Program-made: the position numbers and the translations under genes | In this document: positions 53,707 to 61,500 of the stretch, in pieces | Position numbering within the stretch: the first letter of the stretch is position 1 | How the letters are laid out: every line of letters starts with the position of its first letter | Notes under the pieces: generated by a model | Told to the model about the DNA's origin: nothing | Database searches by the model: none | What the model saw: only the letters and a program-made list of their open reading frames with translations | DNA from: TMED78 sp036337035 | Lineage (GTDB): Bacteria; Pseudomonadota; Gammaproteobacteria; Steroidobacterales; Rariloculaceae | Direction: 5' to 3' | DNA: 64,000 nucleotides | Assembly (NCBI GenBank): GCA_036337035.1 | Contig: JAYZFC010000006.1 | Span: forward strand, 1-64,000

Positions 53707-54351
53707 ATGAGAAAAATCCTAATAACTAATAACAAAGGTGGCTGCGGAAAAAGCACTTTGGCAACAAATTTAGCTGCTTATTTTGCAAATGAAGGTGTAA
53801 CAACATCTTTAGCTGACTATGATGAGCAAGGATCTTCAGTAGAGTGGCTCGATAGAAGATCTGATAAATTTCCTAAAATTTCTTCTTTAATAGGATATAA
53901 GGATGGATTGAAGCATATACCTAAAGCTACTGAAGTTCTGGTAATTGATGCGCCAGCAAGATCTTCAAATAAAGAATTAACAAATTTAATTAATCATGTT
54001 GACACTATTTTAGTACCAGTTATGCCCTCATCAATAGATATGGAAGCTTCTGCTAAATATATATCCGAAATACTTACTAGAAATAAAATACAGAATAAGC
54101 AAGCAAAAGTTGCACTTATCGCTAACAGAGTAAGAGAGAACACAATCATCTTTGATGAGCTTGATGTTTTTCTTGATAGCTATAAAATTCCTTATATTGC
54201 TACTCTTAGAGAAACTCAAAATTACATTAAGTCTTTTCAGAAAGGATTAGGAATACATGAAATGCCTCCATATCTTGCATGGCAAGACTGGGAACAATGG
54301 GAACCAATCATTGATTGGCTTAATTCTAAAAAATCACAAATAAGCAAGTAA
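53707..54351 (+). CDS. Orphan ParA/MinD-type ATPase
   Basis: A 214-residue partition-type ATPase. The deviant Walker A is NNKGGCGKST at residues 8-17, with the signature first lysine; switch regions are ADYDEQGSSVEWL and VLVIDAPAR; and PVMPSSIDMEAS follows. The C-terminus is distinctive: GIHEMPPYLAWQDWEQWEPIIDWL. No ParB or parS-like repeat is beside it, so it is not an ordinary chromosome partition operon. Related orphan ParAs position other cargo. AGAGG abuts the ATG with no spacer, so the start is odd, but a TAG just upstream excludes a longer protein. Confidence 0.85.
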   Translation: MRKILITNNKGGCGKSTLATNLAAYFANEGVTTSLADYDEQGSSVEWLDRRSDKFPKISSLIGYKDGLKHIPKATEVLVIDAPARSSNKELTNLINHVDTILVPVMPSSIDMEASAKYISEILTRNKIQNKQAKVALIANRVRENTIIFDELDVFLDSYKIPYIATLRETQNYIKSFQKGLGIHEMPPYLAWQDWEQWEPIIDWLNSKKSQISK

Positions 54352-54364
54352 TTAATCTGAAATT

Positions 54365-55546
54365 TTAATAATCTTTTTCCATATTTCTTATGGAAGATTC
54401 AATTCCTTTTCTATATACCTCGCAAGCTCTCTCACAATCTCCTAAATTTTTTAGCAGAAGTCCATAAAGTTGATAAGATTCTAATTTGGTATCATCTATG
54501 GTTTGTATTGCTTCTAAATATTTTTTTGCTTTTCCCCATAACTCTAGAGACATACAAAGTCTGCCGCAAGTTAAAAGAAGATTAGCACTTTCAGGATGAT
54601 TCTCAAGCCATCTCTCTGACTTATGTAATTGATTATCTAATTTACTAGACCTAATAAGACCATATGAAAGAACTAAATCATTATCCCACTTCTTGCTGAT
54701 GGCTTTGGATAATATTTGCTCTGCTTTGTCTCCAAGTCCTAAGTTTCCTAATAAAACAGAGTAGGTAGCTACTATGCCTGGCTCGTTCCTAATAGAATTT
54801 GAAAGACCACCAATAAATAAATCTAGGGCTTTATCTGTCAAATTTGATTTTTTACCTAATCTATTCAAAGCATTTTTAACTATAGATACTTTTTCTTGCT
54901 TATCAATCTCAGCATTAGAAATTCTTGCCGCTATGCTGATTAAAGAATCCCAATCTTGCAAAGAATTATAGGTTTTAGCCAATAGCTCTATCCCTAAAGG
55001 ATGATTTGATTTACCATCCCTATAATTTTCCAGTGTTGCTAAAGCACCTTCATAATCCTTATTATTATATTGTAACTCAGCCTTCGTTAATAATATTGCT
55101 GATTTTGAATTAGGAACATTCTCATAAGCAAGCCTCAACCACTCGTCCCTTCTATTGGTTAGCCCTTGTGAGTTAGCAGCCCTAGCTGCCAATAAAAACT
55201 TAATTAGTAACATGTCTGATGATTCTAATGTATTTGAAAAAATCTTTTCAGCTTTAGCCCAGCTTCCCTCAAAAAAATATTTCACTGCTAAATTAAGCTT
55301 ATTATTATTTTTTTTATTTTTTATACTCTCTAAATTAAGAATAATTTTCTTTGGAATAAAGATAAATCTTGCTAATGTCCTAATTATAAAATACAGCATT
55401 AAGAACAGAATTAGGATAAATGGAAAAGATGTCTCAATAGAATAACCTAAATACTCTATCAGAACATATCCTATATCCTTGAGAAGCAGGTGAGCAATAA
55501 ACGCACCTACTGCCATTGAAAATATTAATACTATGCCTATCTTCAT
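54365..55546 (-). CDS. hemY: HemY-type membrane protein with TPR repeats
   Basis: The gammaproteobacterial HemY, thought to interact with late heme-synthesis enzymes. Two N-terminal helices (about 1-25 and 40-62; RTLARFIFIPKKI follows) precede TPR units such as LIKFLLAARAANSQGLTNRRDEWLRLA and ALATLENYRDGKSNHP. 393 residues. Usually it closes a hemC-hemD-hemX-hemY operon; here it stands alone, with ubiK divergent and parA convergent. It should not be confused with Gram-positive HemY, a protoporphyrinogen oxidase. Confidence 0.88.
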   Translation of the reverse strand: MKIGIVLIFSMAVGAFIAHLLLKDIGYVLIEYLGYSIETSFPFILILFLMLYFIIRTLARFIFIPKKIILNLESIKNKKNNNKLNLAVKYFFEGSWAKAEKIFSNTLESSDMLLIKFLLAARAANSQGLTNRRDEWLRLAYENVPNSKSAILLTKAELQYNNKDYEGALATLENYRDGKSNHPLGIELLAKTYNSLQDWDSLISIAARISNAEIDKQEKVSIVKNALNRLGKKSNLTDKALDLFIGGLSNSIRNEPGIVATYSVLLGNLGLGDKAEQILSKAISKKWDNDLVLSYGLIRSSKLDNQLHKSERWLENHPESANLLLTCGRLCMSLELWGKAKKYLEAIQTIDDTKLESYQLYGLLLKNLGDCERACEVYRKGIESSIRNMEKDY

Positions 55547-55639
55547 CTAACTATAAATCCATATTTTAGCTTTTCTCTAGAAGGATTAAATATAATCTAC
55601 GAAAAATACCCTAATATTCCTAAAAAAATCTTAGCCATG

Positions 55640-55645
55640 TATAAT
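55640..55645 (+). promoter_or_regulatory. Candidate -10 element for ubiK
   Basis: A perfect TATAAT about 60 bp before the ubiK ATG, in the 157-bp divergent spacer with hemY. TTCCTA at 55617-55622 is a weak -35 at 17 bp. A second TATAAT at 55591-55596 makes the choice uncertain. AAGGAAA lies before the ATG. Confidence 0.25.
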
Positions 55646-55703
55646 TAATATTATTCTTTATTGTGAATAAGGCAATAATTTTTTAATTTTATAAGGAAAA
55701 CAT

Positions 55704-55976
55704 ATGTCTAAATTCTTCGATCAACGAAAAATAGATGAGCTATCAAAAAAACTAGCTGAGGCTATTCCTGAAAATTATCAAATAATAAAAAGCGATTTAG
55801 AAGAAAACTTTAAATCATTACTTAATACTGGTTTATCTAAAATGGATTTAGTAACTAGAGAAGAATTTGATCTTCAGGTTTCAGTCCTAGCCAGAACAAG
55901 AAAAAAACTAGAAGATCTGGAACAAGCTATTTCAGAAGCTAATAAAAAAAATTCTGGAAACATTCAAGATCAATAA
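55704..55976 (+). CDS. ubiK: Ubiquinone biosynthesis accessory factor UbiK
   Basis: A 90-residue BMFP-family protein that binds UbiJ and helps the soluble Ubi complex. It has the amphipathic N-terminus (DQRKIDELSKKLAEAIPENY, then IKSDLEENFKSLLNTGLSKM) and the coiled-coil tail MDLVTREEFDLQVSVLARTRKKLEDLE. Length and motifs match YqiC/UbiK closely. ubiJ is about 6 kb away on the other strand. Confidence 0.93.
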   Translation: MSKFFDQRKIDELSKKLAEAIPENYQIIKSDLEENFKSLLNTGLSKMDLVTREEFDLQVSVLARTRKKLEDLEQAISEANKKNSGNIQDQ

Positions 55977-56025
55977 CTAGACAGATTAAGATTTATCGCT
56001 ATAATTACATTTTTTTGGAGTTGTT

Positions 56026-56520
56026 TTGAAAAGTAGAGAGCAAAAATTTTTTGATATCTTTATGCTACTAGTGGGCATATATGTTGGTACCATGATCTCT
56101 ATTGCTGTGTTTGCTAACTTTACCTCTGAAGATGATTCAAGGATAAGCAACTCCTCAAATTCTGATAGAATAATGCCAATTGGTCAGTTTGCTCTTCTGG
56201 GTGATTCCGATATAGGACAACTGATCAATCCTCATCAAAATGCAACCCCAAATTTAGAAGCAACATCACTATCTGGCACAGAAGTATATAATCAAGCATG
56301 CTCATTATGTCATCAAAGCCCAGGGGTTGCGGGTGCACCAGTATTTGGAGATATAAATGCATGGGGCCCAAGAATACTACAAGGTACAAATACGCTACAG
56401 GATCATGCAATCAACGGCTATACTGGTGAATCAGGATATATGCCTCCGAAAGGCGGCCGACTCGATTTATCTGATGATGAGATAATTCTTGCACTTAATT
56501 TTATGCTTGAATCTATATAA
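56026..56520 (+). CDS. Membrane-anchored cytochrome c5-like protein
   Basis: A monoheme cytochrome c, 164 residues. One N-terminal helix (about 10-33, IFMLLVGIYVGTMISIAVF) anchors it. The heme site is CSLCH in NQACSLCHQSPGVAGAPVFGD, and the axial Met is in GYMPPKGG, both typical of cytochrome c5. The start is TTG at 56026 with GGAG six bases upstream. It could carry electrons to the oxidase at 1868-6749, but no link beyond function is visible. Confidence 0.9.
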   Translation: MKSREQKFFDIFMLLVGIYVGTMISIAVFANFTSEDDSRISNSSNSDRIMPIGQFALLGDSDIGQLINPHQNATPNLEATSLSGTEVYNQACSLCHQSPGVAGAPVFGDINAWGPRILQGTNTLQDHAINGYTGESGYMPPKGGRLDLSDDEIILALNFMLESI

Positions 56521-56529
56521 AAATCATTA

Positions 56530-57456
56530 ATGATGAAATCAAAAAATCTGAATGTTTTTTTTAGTCTTGTAGTATTATTATTTTCTCTTAATCAAGCACT
56601 AAGCCAGAGCCTATTTTCTATCAAAAATCAAAAAAACCTGATAAAAGAAATTAGGGATGCATCATATGTAATTAAAGGTGAAATGCCAGTCGCGATAAAC
56701 TACTCCAAACTAGCTGAAAGCCATAGGCCTTATTCTGACATTATCACAGATGGAAATAATGATATCTTTATACAAGCAAGAACTGCATTTCAAATAGTAT
56801 ACCCTTCTTCAGAAATCATGATTGACGGCGGTATGGATAGATCTATCCATAATTATTTCGGATTTGGTAGGGCAGAACCATACTGGGAAAATAAAAATAA
56901 TGAAATAAAAGCAGCTCTTAAAAGAGCAGCAATTATTATAACCACTCATGAACACGCTGATCATATTGCAGGAATTATCAATAGCAATATTACTAACAGC
57001 ATAGCATCTAAAACACTGCTAACTAAATCTCAAGTCGAAACATTAGTTAATAATCCCCAAATGCCAGCAATAAAGCTTAGCCCTGATGATATAAAAAATT
57101 TTAATATAATTGATTATGAATCAATTATGCCACTAGCTCCTGGAGTAGTGCTAATAAAATCAGCAGGACACACCAATGGTCATCAAATGATTTTTGTTTC
57201 CCTAGAGAACAAACAAGAATTTCTCTTTATTGGAGATGTAGCTTGGTCAATTGAAAATATTAAACAACTAAAGCTTAGACCCCTCGCAACAAGGAATAGA
57301 ATAAAAGAAGACTCTAATGCTCTTATGAATCAAATGGTTTGGATAAAATATTTAATGGATGAAGAAAATATAATCATCGTGCCTTCACACGATGACAAAT
57401 TAATTCAAGAATATAAAGAGAATAGTATCATTAATGACAGTTTAAAAATAAATTAA
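56530..57456 (+). CDS. Exported metallo-beta-lactamase-fold hydrolase
   Basis: A 308-residue protein with a signal peptide (about 1-25, ending ALSQ). The binuclear zinc site looks complete: TTHEHADHIAG (HxHxDH), a later His in SAGHTNGHQM, Asp in FIGDVAW and His in VPSHDD. The Asp/His pattern fits glyoxalase II/lactonase-like or other MBL hydrolases; there is no basis to call it an antibiotic-resistance enzyme. It follows the cytochrome c gene by 9 bp and is likely co-transcribed. Confidence 0.85.
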   Translation: MMKSKNLNVFFSLVVLLFSLNQALSQSLFSIKNQKNLIKEIRDASYVIKGEMPVAINYSKLAESHRPYSDIITDGNNDIFIQARTAFQIVYPSSEIMIDGGMDRSIHNYFGFGRAEPYWENKNNEIKAALKRAAIIITTHEHADHIAGIINSNITNSIASKTLLTKSQVETLVNNPQMPAIKLSPDDIKNFNIIDYESIMPLAPGVVLIKSAGHTNGHQMIFVSLENKQEFLFIGDVAWSIENIKQLKLRPLATRNRIKEDSNALMNQMVWIKYLMDEENIIIVPSHDDKLIQEYKENSIINDSLKIN

Positions 57457-57465
57457 TTTTATTCT

Positions 57466-57744
57466 CTAACTTCTGCTAGTGACCTCTAGAAGATGATATC
57501 CAAACTGAGTCTTTACCGGACCTTGAACTTCATTGATGCTAGCAGAAAATACTACTTCATCAAATTCCTTAACCATTTGTCCCGGACCAAAAGTTCCTAG
57601 ATCACCGCCTCTTTCGCCCGAGGGACAGGAAGAAAACTCCTTAGCAATGGCGCCAAAATCTTCACCATTATTTATTCGGGCTTTAAGCTCATTACATAAA
57701 CTTTCATCTGATACTAATATATGTCGTGCGGCTGCTTGTGTCAT
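57466..57744 (-). CDS. ppiC: Peptidyl-prolyl cis-trans isomerase, parvulin type
   Basis: A single-domain parvulin of 92 residues without a signal peptide, so cytoplasmic. Family features are ARHILVSDESLCNELKARI, FGAIAKEFSSCPSGERGGDLGTFGPGQMV, FDEVVFSA and KTQFGYHLLEVTSR. It matches E. coli PpiC. It lies 36 bp after mltB and is the last gene of the minus-strand cluster. Confidence 0.95.
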   Translation of the reverse strand: MTQAAARHILVSDESLCNELKARINNGEDFGAIAKEFSSCPSGERGGDLGTFGPGQMVKEFDEVVFSASINEVQGPVKTQFGYHLLEVTSRS

Positions 57745-57780
57745 GAAGTAATCCTTATATTGTTTTATTATAATAGTATA

Positions 57781-58773
57781 TTACCTAACTAACTCCGGTA
57801 GTCCTATTATTCTATCAGATAAATGTCCAAGCGAAATTGAAAAGTAATGTGACCTATTCCACATCATAATATCTCTGTAGTTTTCATACACTAAAAAAGA
57901 AGGTTCTAGGCCTTCTTCTGGCACAACTATTGACCCTCTAATATTTATTTTTGGTAGCTCATTTCCAAAGATATCTAATACGCCCAACATACTCCATTCA
58001 TCAAGAGACATATTTATCTCGAGCCCCTCAAAGCTTCTATCAAAATCAATAGGGAGCATTACTTGTCTACCCCATATAATACCTCTCATCCATCCTTGAC
58101 TTGACATAAAATTTGCTGCTGACTCTAGAGCATCAGCCGTATTATTCCAGATATCTTTTTTTCCATCACCATCGCCATCTTTCGCATAAGAAATAAAAGT
58201 TGAAGGCATAAATTGAACTTGCCCCATTGCTCCTGCCCAAGAACCTTTCATATCTTCTAATGCAATATGTCCTTCATCTAGTATTTTTAGAGCATTAATT
58301 AATTCAGATCTAAAAAAACTTGGTCTTCTAGTATCATAAGCTAACGTTACTAGTGATTCTATTACTGAGTGACTGCCTTGGGTGTTTCCATAATTACTCT
58401 CTATACCCCAGGCTGCAACCAAAATATGGGGTGCTATACCGTACCTCGAATAAATATCTTCTAACAAGTCTTGGTTTTCTAGTAATTTTGAGCGCCCTTG
58501 ATCAATTCTTTGTTGTGAAACAACCCTGCTCAAATAGTCCCAAAAATTTAATTTAAATTCTGGCTGATTCCTATCTAGTTCTATAATCCTAGATATTGGC
58601 TCTACTCCTTTTAAGGATTGAGAAATAATATCTTCTGATATGCCTTCTGACACAGCCTCTTTAGTGAATTCCTTAATCCAGACATCAAAATCAGCATCCT
58701 GAGAATAGACAGGCATAAAAAAAACTGTAGCCAAGATAAAAAAATAAATACTATACTTGGTAGAATAAATCAT
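57781..58773 (-). CDS. mltB: Lytic murein transglycosylase B
   Basis: Cleaves peptidoglycan glycan strands to 1,6-anhydro products. The catalytic Glu is in VAAWGIESNYG; other MltB motifs are SLVTLAYDTRRPSFFRSELINAL, GSWAGAMGQVQFMPSTFISYAKDGDGDGKKDIW and FMSSQGW. I start at the ATG at 58773, giving a signal peptide ending MPVYSQ; a TTG at 58797 would overlap the next gene by 13 bp. No lipobox is seen, so it is probably soluble or held by its signal. 330 residues. Confidence 0.92.
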   Translation of the reverse strand: MIYSTKYSIYFFILATVFFMPVYSQDADFDVWIKEFTKEAVSEGISEDIISQSLKGVEPISRIIELDRNQPEFKLNFWDYLSRVVSQQRIDQGRSKLLENQDLLEDIYSRYGIAPHILVAAWGIESNYGNTQGSHSVIESLVTLAYDTRRPSFFRSELINALKILDEGHIALEDMKGSWAGAMGQVQFMPSTFISYAKDGDGDGKKDIWNNTADALESAANFMSSQGWMRGIIWGRQVMLPIDFDRSFEGLEINMSLDEWSMLGVLDIFGNELPKINIRGSIVVPEEGLEPSFLVYENYRDIMMWNRSHYFSISLGHLSDRIIGLPELVR

Positions 58774-58784
58774 TATCAAACAAA

Positions 58785-59831
58785 TTAATGCTGGCAATTA
58801 TAGGCCTGGAGGGGCTCTTCTATTCTCTCAAAAGACCTAGCCTCACTAAATGACTTAACCCAGTAAACAGGGTCATTGAGCTGCCACTTAATGTGAAGTA
58901 TATCTGTATCAGGATCTAATGAAATAACTTCTGTACTTATTAGCTCATGGCTATGAGGCAAGCCTGGATGTTGGTGAATTACCCCTTCTTTATAAAGGCT
59001 TGTGTTTATAATGATTGAGGAGCCGCTATAACTTCCTACAGAATGCCCTAGAACCCTATAGCTCAAATTAGTACCATTGTCTTCTAGATTAATGATCCTT
59101 TCTGCATCCATCCACTCATAAGAAATAGAAATAGTTTTTTCTTCTTGTTTAATTTCTAATGGCTGACCGTTTCTCCATAACCTACTTATACTAACAGGAC
59201 TACAGTTAAGTGCTGGGTCATCTAATACTGGATCATAGTTATTTAGCGCCTCTATTCCTCTTTCAGAAAACAGATCATCAATCCAAGGATTAGGGTCATC
59301 AGGTCCTGGTACGCCCATTCCTCCATAACCAATACCATTTGTTTCAAAATCAGTGCGCAACATTCTCCAAACGCCATTTATATTTGGAATGTCGCTGTCT
59401 AAAACAGGCATAACATTATTAACATTATTATTTTCTTTCTCTTCCATCACAAAAACTTGTCTTGAAGTTATTCTAGTGCCGTCACTAAATATACCAAAAT
59501 CAAAAGCACACTCAGTATCAACCCTTTTGTGTGCGGAACCTGTTATTGTAATACTTGCTCCTTGAGGTAAAACATCTGTGTGCCAGCCAGATCTTCGTAA
59601 AACATTAGCGGGTGGCAATTCACAATCCCATAACTCTAATTCTCCATTTTCATTAACCACATCTATTAAAAGGTGTGAATGCGGATTGATAAAACGATAT
59701 TCCTTTATTGTTCCTTCTATGGTTATTTTTTTATTGACATCAAAATGATATGAAAAAGAATGGTGGGCATATAACGAAACACAAAAAGGCATTAATAATG
59801 CAAATGCACACGCTTTGACAATGATATTAAT
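58785..59831 (-). CDS. DUF6152-type exported protein with doubtful start codon
   Basis: The N-terminal domain reads HHSFSYHFDVNKKITIEGTI, then NPHSHLLIDVVNENG and ELPPANVLRRSGW, the DUF6152 pattern of exported proteins. The second half is uncharacterised (NGVWRML, DPALNCSPVSISRLWRNGQPLEI, SHELISTEVISLDPDTDILHI). The first ATG (59792) leaves only MPFCVSLYA before the mature HHSF, with no charged n-region. Reading upstream in frame gives a full signal peptide ending ALLMPFCVSLYA, with codons ATT (59831), ATC (59825) and ATT (59822), a TAG at 59843-59841 and AGGGGG at 59842-59837. A non-standard ATT or ATC start, or a sequence error, is therefore likely; I place the start at 59831 provisionally. 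Confidence 0.7.
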   Translation of the reverse strand: MNIIVKACAFALLMPFCVSLYAHHSFSYHFDVNKKITIEGTIKEYRFINPHSHLLIDVVNENGELELWDCELPPANVLRRSGWHTDVLPQGASITITGSAHKRVDTECAFDFGIFSDGTRITSRQVFVMEEKENNNVNNVMPVLDSDIPNINGVWRMLRTDFETNGIGYGGMGVPGPDDPNPWIDDLFSERGIEALNNYDPVLDDPALNCSPVSISRLWRNGQPLEIKQEEKTISISYEWMDAERIINLEDNGTNLSYRVLGHSVGSYSGSSIIINTSLYKEGVIHQHPGLPHSHELISTEVISLDPDTDILHIKWQLNDPVYWVKSFSEARSFERIEEPLQAYNCQH

Positions 59832-59851
59832 AATAACCCCCTATATTGTCT

Positions 59852-60769
59852 TTAAAAAACATTAATAGCCTCAATTAATAATGTATCATCATAGATATTA
59901 TCACTACTTAACATATACTGCACTTGAGGCATCTTAGCTCTATATACTATATTAGGCTGAACCCCGATGGAATCAATTTTCTTGCCTAGCGGAGAAACCA
60001 AGAATGCAGAAGTAAGATATAAAGCACTGCCATCAATCAATGGATAAAGAGTCTGAACTGTGCCCTTTCCTTGGGTTCTTTGTCCAAACACTTTAGCTCT
60101 TTTGTTTTCTTTTAGAGCAGCAACAACTACCTCAGCTGAAGATGCAGTTCCCAAGTTGCTTAAAACAACTAATGGTTTACCTTTAATTACATCTCCTATG
60201 CGAGCTCTTACTAAGCTCCTGGAATCACTTGTCCTCCCTCTTGTAATCACAATTGTCCCATCATCAAGAAAAGCATCTGAAATCTCAATAGCTGATGATA
60301 AGCTTCCACCAGGATTATTTCTCAGATCAAGTATGAAGCCCTTTAATGGCCTTTTTGAATCCTTCTCTAAAGCCTTAACTATATCTGTTAACTGTAAACA
60401 TGTTTGATTTGAAAAATACAATATCCGTATATAGCCTATATCATTGGGCAAATACTTACCAAACACACTTTCATGTGAAGAATTAAGTTCTATTTCCTGT
60501 AAAAAATCTTCATGTTTAGAAGGAATGAGAAATTTTGAGTAATTATCTAATCCATCAAGTGTGCCTAATTCTAAATTTAAACTTACCTGATCCTCATCAA
60601 TCTTATCAACATATTCTCTCAATATAATATTCTTAACAGACTTATCAGAAAAACTACCTTCTTGATCTGGCAATAATAGACTAATGCATAGAAGGCCTAT
60701 AATGAATATAGTTGCTAGTGATAACCTTGTTTTATTTGACATGCAAAGCCTTTTAAGAAACATTTTCAC
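59852..60769 (-). CDS. S41 (C-terminal processing) peptidase lacking a PDZ domain
   Basis: A periplasmic serine protease of the CtpA family, 305 residues, with one N-terminal signal/anchor helix (about 15-34). The Ser-Lys dyad is present: SNLGTASSAEVVVAAL (Ser) and FGQRTQGKGTVQTLYPL (Lys). The core LKGFILDLRNNPGGSLSSAIEIS is standard. The usual PDZ domain is missing: only about 25 residues separate YSKFLIPSKHEDFL from the core strand IGYIRILYF. The sequence runs smoothly across the gap, so this is a compact variant rather than a visible frameshift. It leads a cluster with the DUF6152 protein, MltB and PpiC. Confidence 0.85.
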   Translation of the reverse strand: MKMFLKRLCMSNKTRLSLATIFIIGLLCISLLLPDQEGSFSDKSVKNIILREYVDKIDEDQVSLNLELGTLDGLDNYSKFLIPSKHEDFLQEIELNSSHESVFGKYLPNDIGYIRILYFSNQTCLQLTDIVKALEKDSKRPLKGFILDLRNNPGGSLSSAIEISDAFLDDGTIVITRGRTSDSRSLVRARIGDVIKGKPLVVLSNLGTASSAEVVVAALKENKRAKVFGQRTQGKGTVQTLYPLIDGSALYLTSAFLVSPLGKKIDSIGVQPNIVYRAKMPQVQYMLSSDNIYDDTLLIEAINVF

Positions 60770-60788
60770 ACAGTGAGCTTTCGACTGA

Positions 60789-60794
60789 TATAAT
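60789..60794 (+). promoter_or_regulatory. Candidate -10 element for the rhodanese-grxC-gpsA operon
   Basis: A perfect TATAAT 37 bp before the ATG at 60831, in the 61-bp divergent spacer with the S41 peptidase gene. TTCACA at 60764-60769 is a possible -35 at 19 bp, longer than ideal. AGGGTG precedes the ATG. Confidence 0.35.
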
Positions 60795-60830
60795 ATTACT
60801 TAAATATCGTTAGTAATTATAGGGTGCAAA

Positions 60831-61241
60831 ATGGGACAACTGTATGAATTTGCTTCAAATCATAGTCTTCTAGTTACTGGGCTTATCTGTTCATGGCTAT
60901 TGGTGCTTTTTTATGAAGCTAGACTAAAAAGTCTCTCTTTAAGTAATGTTTCCTCATCAGATGCCATTAAACTAATTAATGATGGTGCAACCATAATTGA
61001 TATTAGAGCCTCTAAAAAATTCAAGCTGGGGCATATAGCAAACTCTAAAAACATGCCTCTAGGAAATATAAATTTAAAAAAAATAAATGATAAAAATAAG
61101 GCCTTTCTAATTGTTTGTGAAAATGGAAGCTCTTCTGGACAATATTCAAATTCATTAAGAAAAAAAGGCTTAGAAAAAATCTTTAGCCTCAAAGGAGGTT
61201 TAGAATTATGGCAGAATGAAAACCTCCCTCTTGTAAAGTAA
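60831..61241 (+). CDS. Membrane-anchored rhodanese-domain protein (YibN-like)
   Basis: A 136-residue protein with one N-terminal helix (about 12-30, LLVTGLICSWLLVLFYE) and a rhodanese domain. Features are ATIIDIRASKKFKLGHIANSKNMPL and the active-site loop IVCENGSSSGQYS with the catalytic Cys, then LKGGLELWQ. It precedes grxC by 4 bp, the same order as E. coli yibN-grxC. It may act in sulfur transfer or protein quality control; the substrate is unknown. Confidence 0.92.
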   Translation: MGQLYEFASNHSLLVTGLICSWLLVLFYEARLKSLSLSNVSSSDAIKLINDGATIIDIRASKKFKLGHIANSKNMPLGNINLKKINDKNKAFLIVCENGSSSGQYSNSLRKKGLEKIFSLKGGLELWQNENLPLVK

Positions 61242-61245
61242 TCTT

Positions 61246-61500
61246 ATGGTAAAGATATATACAGCTAATATTTGTGGTTACTGTACAGCTGCAAAACAAT
61301 TACTAGAAAGAAAATCTATAAAATATGAAGAAATAAATATGACCAACGATAAGTCGCTGCAGATGGAAATAATTGAAAAAACAGGCTTAAGAACTGTCCC
61401 ACAAATTTTTATCGATGATAAGCATATAGGTGGCTTTAGCGAACTTAGAGATCTCGAAGCATCAGGTGATCTAGATGTAATAATTAGTGAGGTTGATTGA
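61246..61500 (+). CDS. grxC: Glutaredoxin 3
   Basis: An 84-residue dithiol glutaredoxin. The active site is CGYC (residues 11-14), with the glutathione-binding TVPQIFIDDKHIGGFSEL. It follows the rhodanese gene and overlaps gpsA by 4 bp if the TTG at 61497 is used. In E. coli secB lies between grxC and gpsA; here it is absent. Confidence 0.95.
   Translation: MVKIYTANICGYCTAAKQLLERKSIKYEEINMTNDKSLQMEIIEKTGLRTVPQIFIDDKHIGGFSELRDLEASGDLDVIISEVD

Noticed and set aside
54365..55546. Protoporphyrinogen oxidase
   Set aside because: The name HemY is shared, but this is a two-helix TPR protein with no FAD-binding motif.
56530..57456. Antibiotic-resistance metallo-beta-lactamase
   Set aside because: The fold and zinc site are generic to a large hydrolase superfamily, and there is no mobile context or resistance neighbour.
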